From the IMG/VR virus record IMGVR_UViG_3300031221_000001, positions 1-64,000 of that record: a DNA stretch of 64,000 nucleotides; one strand, 5' to 3'. The first letter of the stretch is position 1. Each line of letters opens with the position of its first letter. The position numbers and the translations under genes are program-made. Under the pieces are notes generated by a model. That model saw nothing but the letters and a program-made list of their open reading frames with translations. It did not search any database and had not been told where the DNA came from. Origin of the DNA: a virus. Of this stretch, positions 23,849-31,265 are shown piece after piece.

Positions 23849-25606
23849 ATGAGCAATTTTTCATTAGACGACACATTAAATAAAAGCGTATTCGTTACGC
23901 TAGATAGTGATCAGTTGATAAATGTACACCACATAGCAGATAGATTGAAGAATTTAGGCAATTGGCCAAAGTTCTACGAAGAAGATCAAGTGAGAAAGGC
24001 GCTAGATAGTGAAGGAATAGACTTAGATCAGTTAATCAAAGCTGGAAGAAACATTGGTAACTTGATTCCTGTTAGACGAAGAATGGTCAATAAGCAAGGA
24101 ACTGCATACATGAAGACCGTCTACATCAAGAAGGAGGATCCAGGAGATCCTCAAAAGTCAGCAAGATTCTTAGAGCAGAATGAATTGGAGCAGTCTTTGG
24201 CAGTAGGAGATAGGGTTAATGTCAATTTCAAGGGATGGAATAGTGGAACAAAATATTCCACAGACAAAGTGAGGGTCAAGAAAATTGAGAGTAACAAAAT
24301 TACTGTAGAGTTCACTGAAGAATTCCAAACAAACAATAGTCGAAATTATAAGTACTCTGTTGGAGATGAGGTGGTGATCCCTAAATCAGAATCATCAGAA
24401 TGGAACAAAGATATGTCAATCTCTCGTTATGTAGAGCCTACACCTGAGCCTGTAGTTGAACAATCAGTAGCAAGTGAGATAGTCGAATCGATAGATCAAA
24501 TTAGTGTTGGTGACAAAGTGATGGTCAAGCAAAGAGGAGACGTTGACGATGTTGAGGGAGAGATAAAGTACATCCATCCAAGAGGAGACTTTATCGATAT
24601 CCAAGTTGGTGATAAAGTTAAGAGAAGAAAGCTCGGAAGATTTTCTTTAGTTCAAGAAACTCCAGCAATTCAAGGACTAAATTCAGAAAGAGTTGCTAGA
24701 TTGAGAGAGATGGGAATGTCAATTTCTGGACCAGGATCTGCGATGATCTCGAGAGAAGACAGAAGTAGAGTGGTTGGTCAAGAAGAGTATCAAATTAGAA
24801 CTCGTATTGATAGGTTTGGAGTGCCAAATTCCAGAGGTAGAAGTTGGGGAAACGTTACTAAAGTTAGAAATAAATTCTATCAACGAACCGATGAAGAGAT
24901 GGAGCAATTAAGACAAGAAGCTGATCGAACTCAATTTAAACAGTTCAATGAAAAGTTTGGCAACTTTGATTTCGAAACATATATACAAGAAACTAGATCT
25001 GTGATAAGAGAAGCGGATCCTACAGTGAGTACTAACGCAATAGGTTTCACTGTTAGTGTAGCTGCTTCAGGAAATTTTGCACTAAGAGTAGGCGGACCCG
25101 GATTGACTATGACAAGAAGGTTCGATGCAGACAAGATGAGCGTTGATCATTCATATTTTACATTAGCTTCAACTGACCAAGGAAAGGGCGTTGGTAAAAA
25201 GTTATTTAAGGCATTGTATAAGCAGTACAAAAGAATTGGACTTAAAAGCGTAACTTGTCATGCAAACATTGATGTGGGAGGATATGCGTGGGGAAGGTAT
25301 GGATTCGATGCTCCAAGAGACACAGCAGAAAGGTTCGTAAGGGCTTATCAAACAAATATTGGAAGATCGAGAGGTGGATATGTCGTAACTCAACAAGATG
25401 CTGACAAAGCTAAGCAAGCGTATAATGAATTTTATCAAAGAAACGATGCGCAAACTAGATTTCCAATGAACTTACTGTCATGTATAGGACCTGACAGTAA
25501 GGCAGGAAAGGCAATTCTTTTAGGAGCAGACTGGAGGGGTAGATTGAATTTGGAAAACACTACGCAAAGAGTTCATTTTGAAAATTATATTGGATTCTCT
25601 GAATAA
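23849..25606 (+). CDS. multidomain phage protein with a GNAT-like C-terminal domain
   Basis: 585 aa. Residues 60-95 contain a KTxxG-like stretch (NLIPVRRRMVNKQGTAYMKT). Two SH3/KOW-like segments follow (VGDRVNVNFKGWNSGTKYS near 120 and VGDKVMVKQRGDVDDVEGEI near 225). The C-terminal 200 residues resemble a GNAT acetyltransferase: YFTLASTDQGKGVGKKLFKA looks like the acetyl-CoA pyrophosphate loop, then LKSVTCHANIDVGGYAWGRY and GFDAP. Similar domains occur in phage head-associated proteins, so it could be a virion protein rather than a free enzyme. Confidence 0.6.
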   Translation: MSNFSLDDTLNKSVFVTLDSDQLINVHHIADRLKNLGNWPKFYEEDQVRKALDSEGIDLDQLIKAGRNIGNLIPVRRRMVNKQGTAYMKTVYIKKEDPGDPQKSARFLEQNELEQSLAVGDRVNVNFKGWNSGTKYSTDKVRVKKIESNKITVEFTEEFQTNNSRNYKYSVGDEVVIPKSESSEWNKDMSISRYVEPTPEPVVEQSVASEIVESIDQISVGDKVMVKQRGDVDDVEGEIKYIHPRGDFIDIQVGDKVKRRKLGRFSLVQETPAIQGLNSERVARLREMGMSISGPGSAMISREDRSRVVGQEEYQIRTRIDRFGVPNSRGRSWGNVTKVRNKFYQRTDEEMEQLRQEADRTQFKQFNEKFGNFDFETYIQETRSVIREADPTVSTNAIGFTVSVAASGNFALRVGGPGLTMTRRFDADKMSVDHSYFTLASTDQGKGVGKKLFKALYKQYKRIGLKSVTCHANIDVGGYAWGRYGFDAPRDTAERFVRAYQTNIGRSRGGYVVTQQDADKAKQAYNEFYQRNDAQTRFPMNLLSCIGPDSKAGKAILLGADWRGRLNLENTTQRVHFENYIGFSE

Positions 25607-25610
25607 AGCG

Positions 25611-25641
25611 TTGCTAGAAAGATGTGTGTAGTGTATCTTTA
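25611..25641 (+). promoter_or_regulatory. dyad-type phage promoter P8
   Basis: TTGC at 25611, AAAGATG at 25618-25624, nine bases, TATCTTTA at 25634-25641. It drives the 67-aa gene and very likely the RNA locus behind it. Confidence 0.8.
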
Positions 25642-25663
25642 TAGAAACAAACAAGTAGAAATT

Positions 25664-25867
25664 ATGGAAGATACATTTATAGGCAATGAAGTCGGAGAAG
25701 ACGCCATTGTGAAGGAAACAGCTAGATCGAACGATTATGCAAATTACAATGCATATCTCAAACTAACGCAATTAGACTACACTCACGAACAGGCAGCAGA
25801 TCACATGTCGCTGACTAGCAAAGAGCTAGAAAACATAATTGACAAATTCGATCCAGGAACAGAATAA
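25664..25867 (+). CDS. small hypothetical protein upstream of the RNA locus, 67 aa
   Basis: An acidic, helical protein with YTHEQAADHMSLTSKELENI, which could be a short helix-turn-helix (a homeodomain-like HEQAADHMSLTSKEL). The start is taken at 25664, behind promoter P8; an earlier in-frame codon lies inside the promoter. As the only protein gene between P8 and the tmRNA it may be a regulator, but that is inference. Confidence 0.55.
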   Translation: MEDTFIGNEVGEDAIVKETARSNDYANYNAYLKLTQLDYTHEQAADHMSLTSKELENIIDKFDPGTE

Positions 25868-25889
25868 ACTAGCTCTTTGTTTGAAGGTA

Positions 25890-26030
25890 AACGTAACGTG
25901 TAGGTGAAAGTCCTACTACCCTGTGGTATTTGTATTAAGCCACATTAAGGCAACTGAGAGGGGAATTGAACTCGAGACATCGATTTAATTTGCGACCGAA
26001 AAGAGAGACATGGAAAGTTCATTGAAATAA
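25890..26030 (+). ncRNA. candidate structured RNA with a GGTGAAAGTCC motif
   Basis: There is no ORF here. GTAGG-TGAAAGT-CCTAC (25900-25916) forms a hairpin, followed by TGTGG (25922-25926) pairing with CCACA (25940-25944), then AAGGCAACTGAGAGG. The GGTGAAAGTCC ... AAGCCACA ... GGCAACTG order recalls domain I of bacterial group II introns. However, I find no domain V and no reverse transcriptase, so this may be an intron fragment or an unrelated RNA. Confidence 0.35.
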
Positions 26031-26032
26031 AA

Positions 26033-26102
26033 CAATTGTTAGTAACAGGATCAGTACCGTTGTGAAGAGAGGTCTCATCACCTAGTACAACACTAACAAT
26101 TG
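26033..26102 (+). ncRNA. long hairpin directly upstream of the tmRNA
   Basis: CAATTGTTAGT (26033-26043) pairs perfectly with ACTAACAATTG (26092-26102). Inner helices are GTAC/GTAC (26054-26057 with 26085-26088), GTGA/TCAC (26062-26065 with 26078-26081) and GAG/CTC around an AGGT loop. The stem ends two bases before the first base of the tmRNA, so it could guide processing of the tmRNA 5' end or be a separate small RNA. Confidence 0.6.
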
Positions 26103-26104
26103 AT

Positions 26105-26454
26105 GGGGGCGACTGGTTTTGACTGGTACGTAGTAAATAATGTTCAGCCGTTGTAGTCAACGTAAAAACGTGGTGAATTTCTTTAAATGGAAACACAGAT
26201 ATGACAGCAGGAGAGACTGCACAAGTAGAAGCTAATATGAACGTAGTACACAATCTCGTGAATAACAGTAACGAAATTGCCGAATACAAATTAGCAGCAT
26301 AAAAGTACTCTGAGTGTAACTAGCTCAGATGGTGGATTGTTGGAAGACTCGTCTTTCGACCCTATTGTGACGACAATTCAAACACGTAGCAAGCTGTGCT
26401 AAAAACATTATTTATAAAATGCTTGGGACGGGAGTTCGAATCTCCCCGCCTCCA
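26105..26454 (+). ncRNA. ssrA: transfer-messenger RNA (tmRNA)
   Basis: The 5' end GGGGGCGACTGGTTTTGAC is the standard tmRNA start. GGGGGCG (26105-26111) pairs with CGCCTCC (26447-26453), and the T-arm is GGGAG-TTCGAAT-CTCCC (26430-26446). The discriminator A is at 26454 and CCA is not encoded. The tag frame most likely begins at GGA 26210 and ends at TAA 26300-26302. It gives 30 residues that start GETAQVEANM and end NEIAEYKLAA. As I recall them, host Bacteroidota tags are much shorter (GENNYALAA type). It would rescue stalled ribosomes and tag the products for proteolysis. Confidence 0.92.
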
Positions 26455-26460
26455 CAAATT

Positions 26461-26628
26461 AAAATGACGAGAAAAGTCAATTGACTTAGCGGTCTTTTGA
26501 GTCAGAAACCTGCAAGCGGAATAGACGCTCTGTGATATCGAAATTCTAATTCTAACTCCAATGCCCGCGCGAGAAAGCTCAGGAAGCATAAAGATTGCAG
26601 GAGGAATGGATCTGCAACTAGTCGTTTT
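26461..26628 (+). ncRNA. candidate structured RNA, closed by an 11-base helix
   Basis: There is no ORF. AAAATGACGAG (26461-26471) pairs with CTAGTCGTTTT (26618-26628), with one G-U and one G-A position. Inside are AAGTC-AATT-GACTT (26474-26487), AGCG/CGCT (26515-26518 with 26526-26529), GAG-AAAG-CTC, and TTGCAG/CTGCAA (26595-26600 with 26612-26617). It begins six bases after the tmRNA. The family was not recognised. Confidence 0.5.
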
Positions 26629-26634
26629 TATCAA

Positions 26635-26752
26635 ATAAAGATGTTGAGTAGTATGTGAAAGGCTGTAAGAACCGTAAGGTGCCCTACAATGAAACTACAA
26701 GACTAACAGCTTGGTTTGCTACGTATTTCTGTTAGTGCGTAGCCATCTTTAT
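26635..26752 (+). ncRNA. candidate pseudoknotted RNA
   Basis: ATAAAGATG (26635-26643) pairs with CATCTTTAT (26744-26752). Inside is a hairpin ACC-GTAA-GGT with a GNRA tetraloop, flanked by GGC/GCC. There is also an H-type pseudoknot: CTAACAG (26703-26709) with CTGTTAG (26729-26735), interleaved with GCTACG (26718-26723) and CGTAGC (26738-26743). All helices are perfect. I know no family with this layout next to a tmRNA. Confidence 0.6.
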
Positions 26753-26805
26753 CTTTAACAGTTTTCGCCGTAATGCGTGTCTCTGTAAAAAGCACAACTT
26801 ATAAA

Positions 26806-26878
26806 TGTCCTGTGGTGTAATTGGTAACTCTTCTGGTTTTGGTCCAGAAGAGTCTAGGTTCGAGCCCTAGTAGGATAA
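26806..26878 (+). tRNA. tRNA-Gln (anticodon UUG)
   Basis: The acceptor stem is TGTCCTG/TAGGATA with two wobbles, and the D-arm GTGTAATTGGTAAC is of Bacteroidota tRNA-Gln type. The anticodon stem TCTGG/CCAGA holds the loop TTTTGGT (anticodon TTG), and the T-arm is CTAGG-TTCGAGC-CCTAG. It is 73 bases long and CCA is not encoded. The anticodon stem can extend to nine pairs (CTCTTCTGG/CCAGAAGAG). CAA is heavily used in the phage genes. Confidence 0.9.
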
Positions 26879-26949
26879 CAAATAACAAATCATAGTAGAT
26901 GGGTGGTAATTTTTTAGGATATTTACATCCATATCAAATTATTATTATT

Positions 26950-27333
26950 ATGGAAGCTATCAAAAAAGACGTTAGAGGAGAACATAGTGCAAATATAGGC
27001 CTACTAACAGAATATCAAATCAACTTATCAGTTGCTGAAGGATATCCAGGAGGGGCTCTTGTAGCAGATTTATTAGGATACAGACTAGCTTCAGTTACTG
27101 TATCAGGCACAGGAGCTTCAGGAACCTCTGGAACTGCTGCGATTAAACAATCAAATGAAATCAGCGGAACCCTTTTCGATCTAGCAGCACCGAAGTCAGT
27201 AGACTTTAGTGCTAACGGAACTGACGGAGCTTTCGATATTGAAGTTAGTGGTCAGTACTTAATCATTGACGCATCATCAATTGTATTTGGACAAGTAGGA
27301 AAGTTGACAGTACGAATCGTAGGCAAAAGATAA
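26950..27333 (+). CDS. putative virion surface or fibre-associated protein, 127 aa
   Basis: A Gly/Ser/Ala/Thr-rich beta protein (VSGTGASGTSGTAAIKQSN, FDIEVSGQYLIIDASS). The start ATG at 26950 is preferred to 26899. It lies directly upstream of the collagen-repeat tail fibre, separated by two bases, so it is probably a small structural or decoration protein. No family was recognised. Confidence 0.5.
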   Translation: MEAIKKDVRGEHSANIGLLTEYQINLSVAEGYPGGALVADLLGYRLASVTVSGTGASGTSGTAAIKQSNEISGTLFDLAAPKSVDFSANGTDGAFDIEVSGQYLIIDASSIVFGQVGKLTVRIVGKR

Positions 27334-27335
27334 TT

Positions 27336-30332
27336 ATGACTCAGCAGAACATAAGGGATTACAACAACACTCAATATTCAATTGCTGAAGGTGCTGCAAT
27401 CATAAGCGAATTAAACGCTAGAACCTCTCACGCAATTAATGGATACAATAGCATCGCAGAGCTAGGAGTTAAAGTTAAAGCGATTTATGACGACAAGGCA
27501 ATCTCTCCTCTTGCAGTAGTTGAGGGAAGTTATTCTATTCCAACAATAGACCCTTCAAAGACAAAGCTAGTACAAATAGCAGAAGAAATTAGTAATGGTG
27601 CAGACTTTAAATTAGACAAGTCCACTCTAATAATCTTCACTGTAATTTATGGAGATGTAATAGTCAAAGGTACTCTAAGAGGAGTGCTTGAAGGATCTTA
27701 CGGAATTAACGGATCAAGTATTGCATCAACCGACTTAGTGCTATTTTCTGAAGTAACATTGAACAGTACAGGAGTTGATTCTTCAAGCGCAGATAGAATT
27801 GATTTAGGAAACATAGGAACAACTGAAATACACACACATCTAGCTAATCTGTCAGACATGGATGCAATAGATGTTCAGCCACTTGCTCTTGGATTTACAA
27901 TCTTTAAAGCAGTTCAAAACGGAGTTCCTTCACAATGGGTGTATTACGGAAACAGTGGACTAGTAGGAGAAAGCTACTACCAACCGATTCAATCAGATCT
28001 CAAGCCATTAGTGCTTGCTACAGGAACTTTGCCGACATACCAACAAGTAATCGACGCATCGACTATACAACAAGCGCTATTTGCTTCTGGAAACAAGATG
28101 GGTGACGACGGAACTAAGCTCGTGATGATTAGTCAAGACGACAATTCTGTAATCACTGTTCAAAACGGACAAATAACAATCAATAGCGATAAATTAATTC
28201 TTCAAGGATCAGATAGTGATGGATTTACAGGGAGAGTTCTTCGAGTAAATAGTGATGGAGAAGCTGTTTGGGAAGACCTTCTAGGAGAAACTTCTACTAC
28301 AGCATATAGAGGAGATCGAGGAAAATCTGCATACGAGCATAGTGAACTTACTGAAGGAAATCCTCACCAAGTAACGAAAGAAGAGGTAGGATTAGGTAAC
28401 GTAGACAACGTCTCAGACGAGAACAAGCCGATAAGTATATCAGTACAGAGTGCTCTCAATGCATTTCAGACTAAGTTCAAGAACATCAGCAGTCCAGCCA
28501 ACGAAGTTAACATGTCGAATCAAATGATGGACTTGTACAACTGGACAAGTCCTACAGATCAAATCAATTTTAATTTAACCAATCTACAAGCAGGAGGTCG
28601 TGCAGTGATTAGAATTCTAAAAGATACTTTAGGCAATCCTCAAACAGTTACCGTTAACGGATCAGAGAATTTCAGAACATGTTCAAGGCAAAATTGGAAT
28701 GATTCAGAAATAATGGAACTATTCATCTTTGCAACATCAACGACTACATTTGAGTGGTTTTATAATGTAAAGCAAACTTACAATAACGATAGATACTTCA
28801 AAGGACTATACGCTACAGAACAGGCACTAATAGATGCCACGTCAACCATGGACCCTGCACCTAAGACAGGAGACTACGCAAAAGTAGATCAAGGAGCTGG
28901 TAGTGATGTCGTTAAGTATATATGGGACGTGTCAGATTCTCAATGGATAATTGGTGGAGGAACCGGATCAGTAGAAAGTGTAAATAACGTTGCTCCAGAT
29001 CCGAACGGAAATGTAGATACTCCACAATCTGATTGGGATCAAGCAAACACTTCTGAACCTGATTTTATAAAGAATAAGCCAACTCCTTTACAAGGAGATG
29101 ATGGAATTTCAGCCTATCAAGCTTGGCTTAATTTAGGTAACACAGGAACTGAGCAAGACTATTTAGAATCTCTGGTCGGGTCTAAAGGTGACAAGGGAGA
29201 TCAAGGAGATGACGGTCTAAGCTCTTACCAAGTATGGCTTGCAAATGGCAATACAGGCACTGTCCAAGATTACTTGGACTCTCTAGTAGGTGCTGACGGT
29301 GCTGATGGTAACGATGGTGCAACTGGTCCACAAGGGATTCAAGGTGATGATGGAGAACAAGGTACTGGATTAAATATTGTTGGAAGTTTAAATAACGAAA
29401 CAGAATTACCTTCAACTGGAACTTTGGGAGAGGCTTATTTGATAAGTGGTGATATTTGGGTATGGGATGGAACAAGCTATATAAATGCGGGTAATATTCA
29501 AGGTGCTCAAGGTGAAACTGGGCCACAAGGAGATCCGGGAGCCGACGGAGCCGACGGAGCTGATGGTGCCGACGGTGCCACTGGTCCGCAAGGACAAGTG
29601 GGAGATCCGGGTGCTGATGGAGCTCAAGGAGATCCAGGCCCACAAGGTGCTGACGGAGCAACTGGAGCAACTGGACCACAAGGACCTATAGGTAACGATG
29701 GACCTACTGGTCCACAAGGTATTCAAGGTGTAAAAGGAGATGACGGTCTAACCTCTTACCAAGTATGGCTTGCAGATGGTAATGAAGCATTAAAGCTAGA
29801 AGATTATTACGAGTTCATTAGTGGCCAAGATGCTATAGCTTATATATCTAAGTGGAATCCCACAACCAATGTGCCTTCGCTTACAGATGGAAATGCATCC
29901 AAGGCTAGGAATGCATATAGATGTACCAATAACTTTACCCGTTTTAGCATAGATTGGAAAATCGGGGATTATTTACTCTATGATGATAATGGAGATATAT
30001 TTCGCGAACCAAACCCAGATGTTAACCAGTATCTAGAAACTAAAACAGCGGTAACTAGTTATTTATTTGAAGAAAATAACAAGTCGGTAGCCCCTATGTT
30101 CACAGCCTCTACTGCGGTGAGTGCAGTGGTAAAGCTAGATATACCTGTAGGCACTCTTTTTTTGCTTAGTCCGTGGGGAGAAGGAGAAGTTACCATTACT
30201 GGAGAAACTGGTGTAACCTTAAGATTTCCAGAAGATGAACTTCCTATCATAGCTTCTAGATATAGCTGGATTCAACTCAAGGTAGTAGATATTAATGAAG
30301 TGGCCATAATCGGCAGACTAAAACCAGCATAA
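27336..30332 (+). CDS. tail fibre with collagen-like repeats, 998 aa
   Basis: Residues 1-330 are a beta-rich shaft. Near residue 345 the tail-fibre sequence NPHQVTKEEVGLGNVDNV appears. Residues about 615-805 contain collagen-like Gly-X-Y runs (GADGADG, GPQGDPGADG) interrupted by GDDGLSSYQVWLANGN-type modules. The C-terminal 190 residues form a globular, probably receptor-binding, end. The 5' part uses GGA/AGA codons; the part after about 29,800 uses more GGT/GCT/AGC, hinting that the tip was exchanged. Collagen-like stalks in phage fibres form trimers. Confidence 0.85.
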   Translation: MTQQNIRDYNNTQYSIAEGAAIISELNARTSHAINGYNSIAELGVKVKAIYDDKAISPLAVVEGSYSIPTIDPSKTKLVQIAEEISNGADFKLDKSTLIIFTVIYGDVIVKGTLRGVLEGSYGINGSSIASTDLVLFSEVTLNSTGVDSSSADRIDLGNIGTTEIHTHLANLSDMDAIDVQPLALGFTIFKAVQNGVPSQWVYYGNSGLVGESYYQPIQSDLKPLVLATGTLPTYQQVIDASTIQQALFASGNKMGDDGTKLVMISQDDNSVITVQNGQITINSDKLILQGSDSDGFTGRVLRVNSDGEAVWEDLLGETSTTAYRGDRGKSAYEHSELTEGNPHQVTKEEVGLGNVDNVSDENKPISISVQSALNAFQTKFKNISSPANEVNMSNQMMDLYNWTSPTDQINFNLTNLQAGGRAVIRILKDTLGNPQTVTVNGSENFRTCSRQNWNDSEIMELFIFATSTTTFEWFYNVKQTYNNDRYFKGLYATEQALIDATSTMDPAPKTGDYAKVDQGAGSDVVKYIWDVSDSQWIIGGGTGSVESVNNVAPDPNGNVDTPQSDWDQANTSEPDFIKNKPTPLQGDDGISAYQAWLNLGNTGTEQDYLESLVGSKGDKGDQGDDGLSSYQVWLANGNTGTVQDYLDSLVGADGADGNDGATGPQGIQGDDGEQGTGLNIVGSLNNETELPSTGTLGEAYLISGDIWVWDGTSYINAGNIQGAQGETGPQGDPGADGADGADGADGATGPQGQVGDPGADGAQGDPGPQGADGATGATGPQGPIGNDGPTGPQGIQGVKGDDGLTSYQVWLADGNEALKLEDYYEFISGQDAIAYISKWNPTTNVPSLTDGNASKARNAYRCTNNFTRFSIDWKIGDYLLYDDNGDIFREPNPDVNQYLETKTAVTSYLFEENNKSVAPMFTASTAVSAVVKLDIPVGTLFLLSPWGEGEVTITGETGVTLRFPEDELPIIASRYSWIQLKVVDINEVAIIGRLKPA
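29182..29755 (+). repeat. collagen-like coding repeats bounded by a 46-base direct repeat
   Basis: Gly-X-Y coding units with GCTGACGGT/GCCGACGGA-type 9-base repeats. Almost identical 46-base segments lie at 29203-29248 and 29734-29779, differing at two positions, and each encodes GDDGL(S/T)SYQVWLA(N/D)G. Recombination between them would remove or exchange the collagen stalk. Confidence 0.8.
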
Positions 30333-31225
30333 TGACAGGAATACTAGCATCTAGTCGAGTTAGGAGGTCAACAAGAAATCTATTGTTGATTACAACTAGC
30401 ACGAGTTCATCTTGGAAAATAAATTCAGCTCTTTTTAATCATAATGTTGATTATCAATATGTAGATAATACAAATGGAAACGTTTTATATTCTGGTAGTG
30501 CTGCAGATTTAGGTTTTGAAGTTGATCTTAGTATAGGTAATGGAGATACTTCTTTATTTATTTTAGATAGAGAATTAGGTTACGATATTGATGAATTAGA
30601 TTTGAGAGTTTTACTTCTTAATGCTATTAATGTAAATTTTTTACCTTCTTTATTATCTTTAAATATTGATACTAACAATGTTACAGTTTTAGATATTACA
30701 AAAAATACAAATTTAACAGGTTTAAGATTTGAAAGTAATGATATTTCAATATTAGACGTTACACAACATATAAATTTGACAGATTTATTAATTGCTCGTA
30801 ACAACATTTCAGTATTGGATGTTACACAAAATATAAATTTGACAGGTTTAAGTTGTTTTAGTAATAACATTTCAGTATTGGATGTTACACAAAATACAAA
30901 TTTGACAGCTTTAGATTGTGGTGATAACCCTTTTTCAGTTTTAGATTTAAGTCAAAATACAGCTTTAAGTTTTTTAGTAAATAGTCTCGGCAATATTTCA
31001 GTTTTAGATTTAAGTCAAAATACAGCTTTAAGTTTTTTTAAATGTATAGGAAATACGTTAACATCTTTAAATTTTAAAAATGGAAACAACACAAACATAT
31101 TAACTTTTAACATAACAAACAACCCAGATCTAGAATGTGTGTTAGTTGATGACGTAGCTTATGCAAATGAAAATTTTACAAGCAAAGATGCTCATACCAA
31201 TTACAGCGATACCACTTGCCCTTAA
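30332..31225 (+). CDS. leucine-rich-repeat protein of flavobacterial type
   Basis: 297 aa. Residues 90-260 contain at least seven LRR units of about 20-22 residues (NISVLDVTQNINLTGLSCFS). The C-terminal cap NNPDLECVLVDDVAYANENF, ending in a Cys-Pro, is like those of secreted flavobacterial LRR proteins. There is no signal peptide. It overlaps the fibre stop, so it is probably translated with it and may be a virion adhesin that binds a host surface ligand. DNA repeats (TTTCAGTATTGGATGTTACA) and GGT/TTA codons point to recent acquisition from a host. Confidence 0.8.
   Translation: MTGILASSRVRRSTRNLLLITTSTSSSWKINSALFNHNVDYQYVDNTNGNVLYSGSAADLGFEVDLSIGNGDTSLFILDRELGYDIDELDLRVLLLNAINVNFLPSLLSLNIDTNNVTVLDITKNTNLTGLRFESNDISILDVTQHINLTDLLIARNNISVLDVTQNINLTGLSCFSNNISVLDVTQNTNLTALDCGDNPFSVLDLSQNTALSFLVNSLGNISVLDLSQNTALSFFKCIGNTLTSLNFKNGNNTNILTFNITNNPDLECVLVDDVAYANENFTSKDAHTNYSDTTCP
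30748..31032 (+). repeat. tandem LRR-coding DNA repeats
   Basis: Units of about 63 bases coding for ISVLDVTQN-type repeats are highly similar at DNA level. Copies carrying TTTCAGTATTGGATGTTACA occur at about 30,807 and 30,870, and TTTAGATTTAAGTCAAAATA copies at about 30,942 and 31,005. This suggests recent duplication and possible variation in repeat number. Confidence 0.7.
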
Positions 31226-31265
31226 AATAAATAATAATAACAAGTAAATAAATAAATAAAAAATT

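Noticed and set aside
25945-26289. Open frames on the minus strand across the RNA locus (25945-26289 and 26362-26634)
   Set aside because: They run antisense through the tmRNA and adjacent structured RNAs, whose pairing explains the sequence.
26461-26752. Additional tRNA genes in the RNA locus
   Set aside because: No T-loop sequence (TTCRANY between paired stems) and no cloverleaf could be formed outside the tmRNA and tRNA-Gln.
26806-26878. The tRNA as a stop-codon suppressor
   Set aside because: The anticodon loop TTTTGGT reads UUG (glutamine, CAA codons), not a stop. TAA, TAG and TGA are all used as normal stops in the phage genes.
29182-29679. A 165-codon minus-strand frame rich in Leu and His
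   Set aside because: It is the complement of the collagen-like Gly-X-Y repeats of the tail fibre. The low-complexity composition explains its openness.
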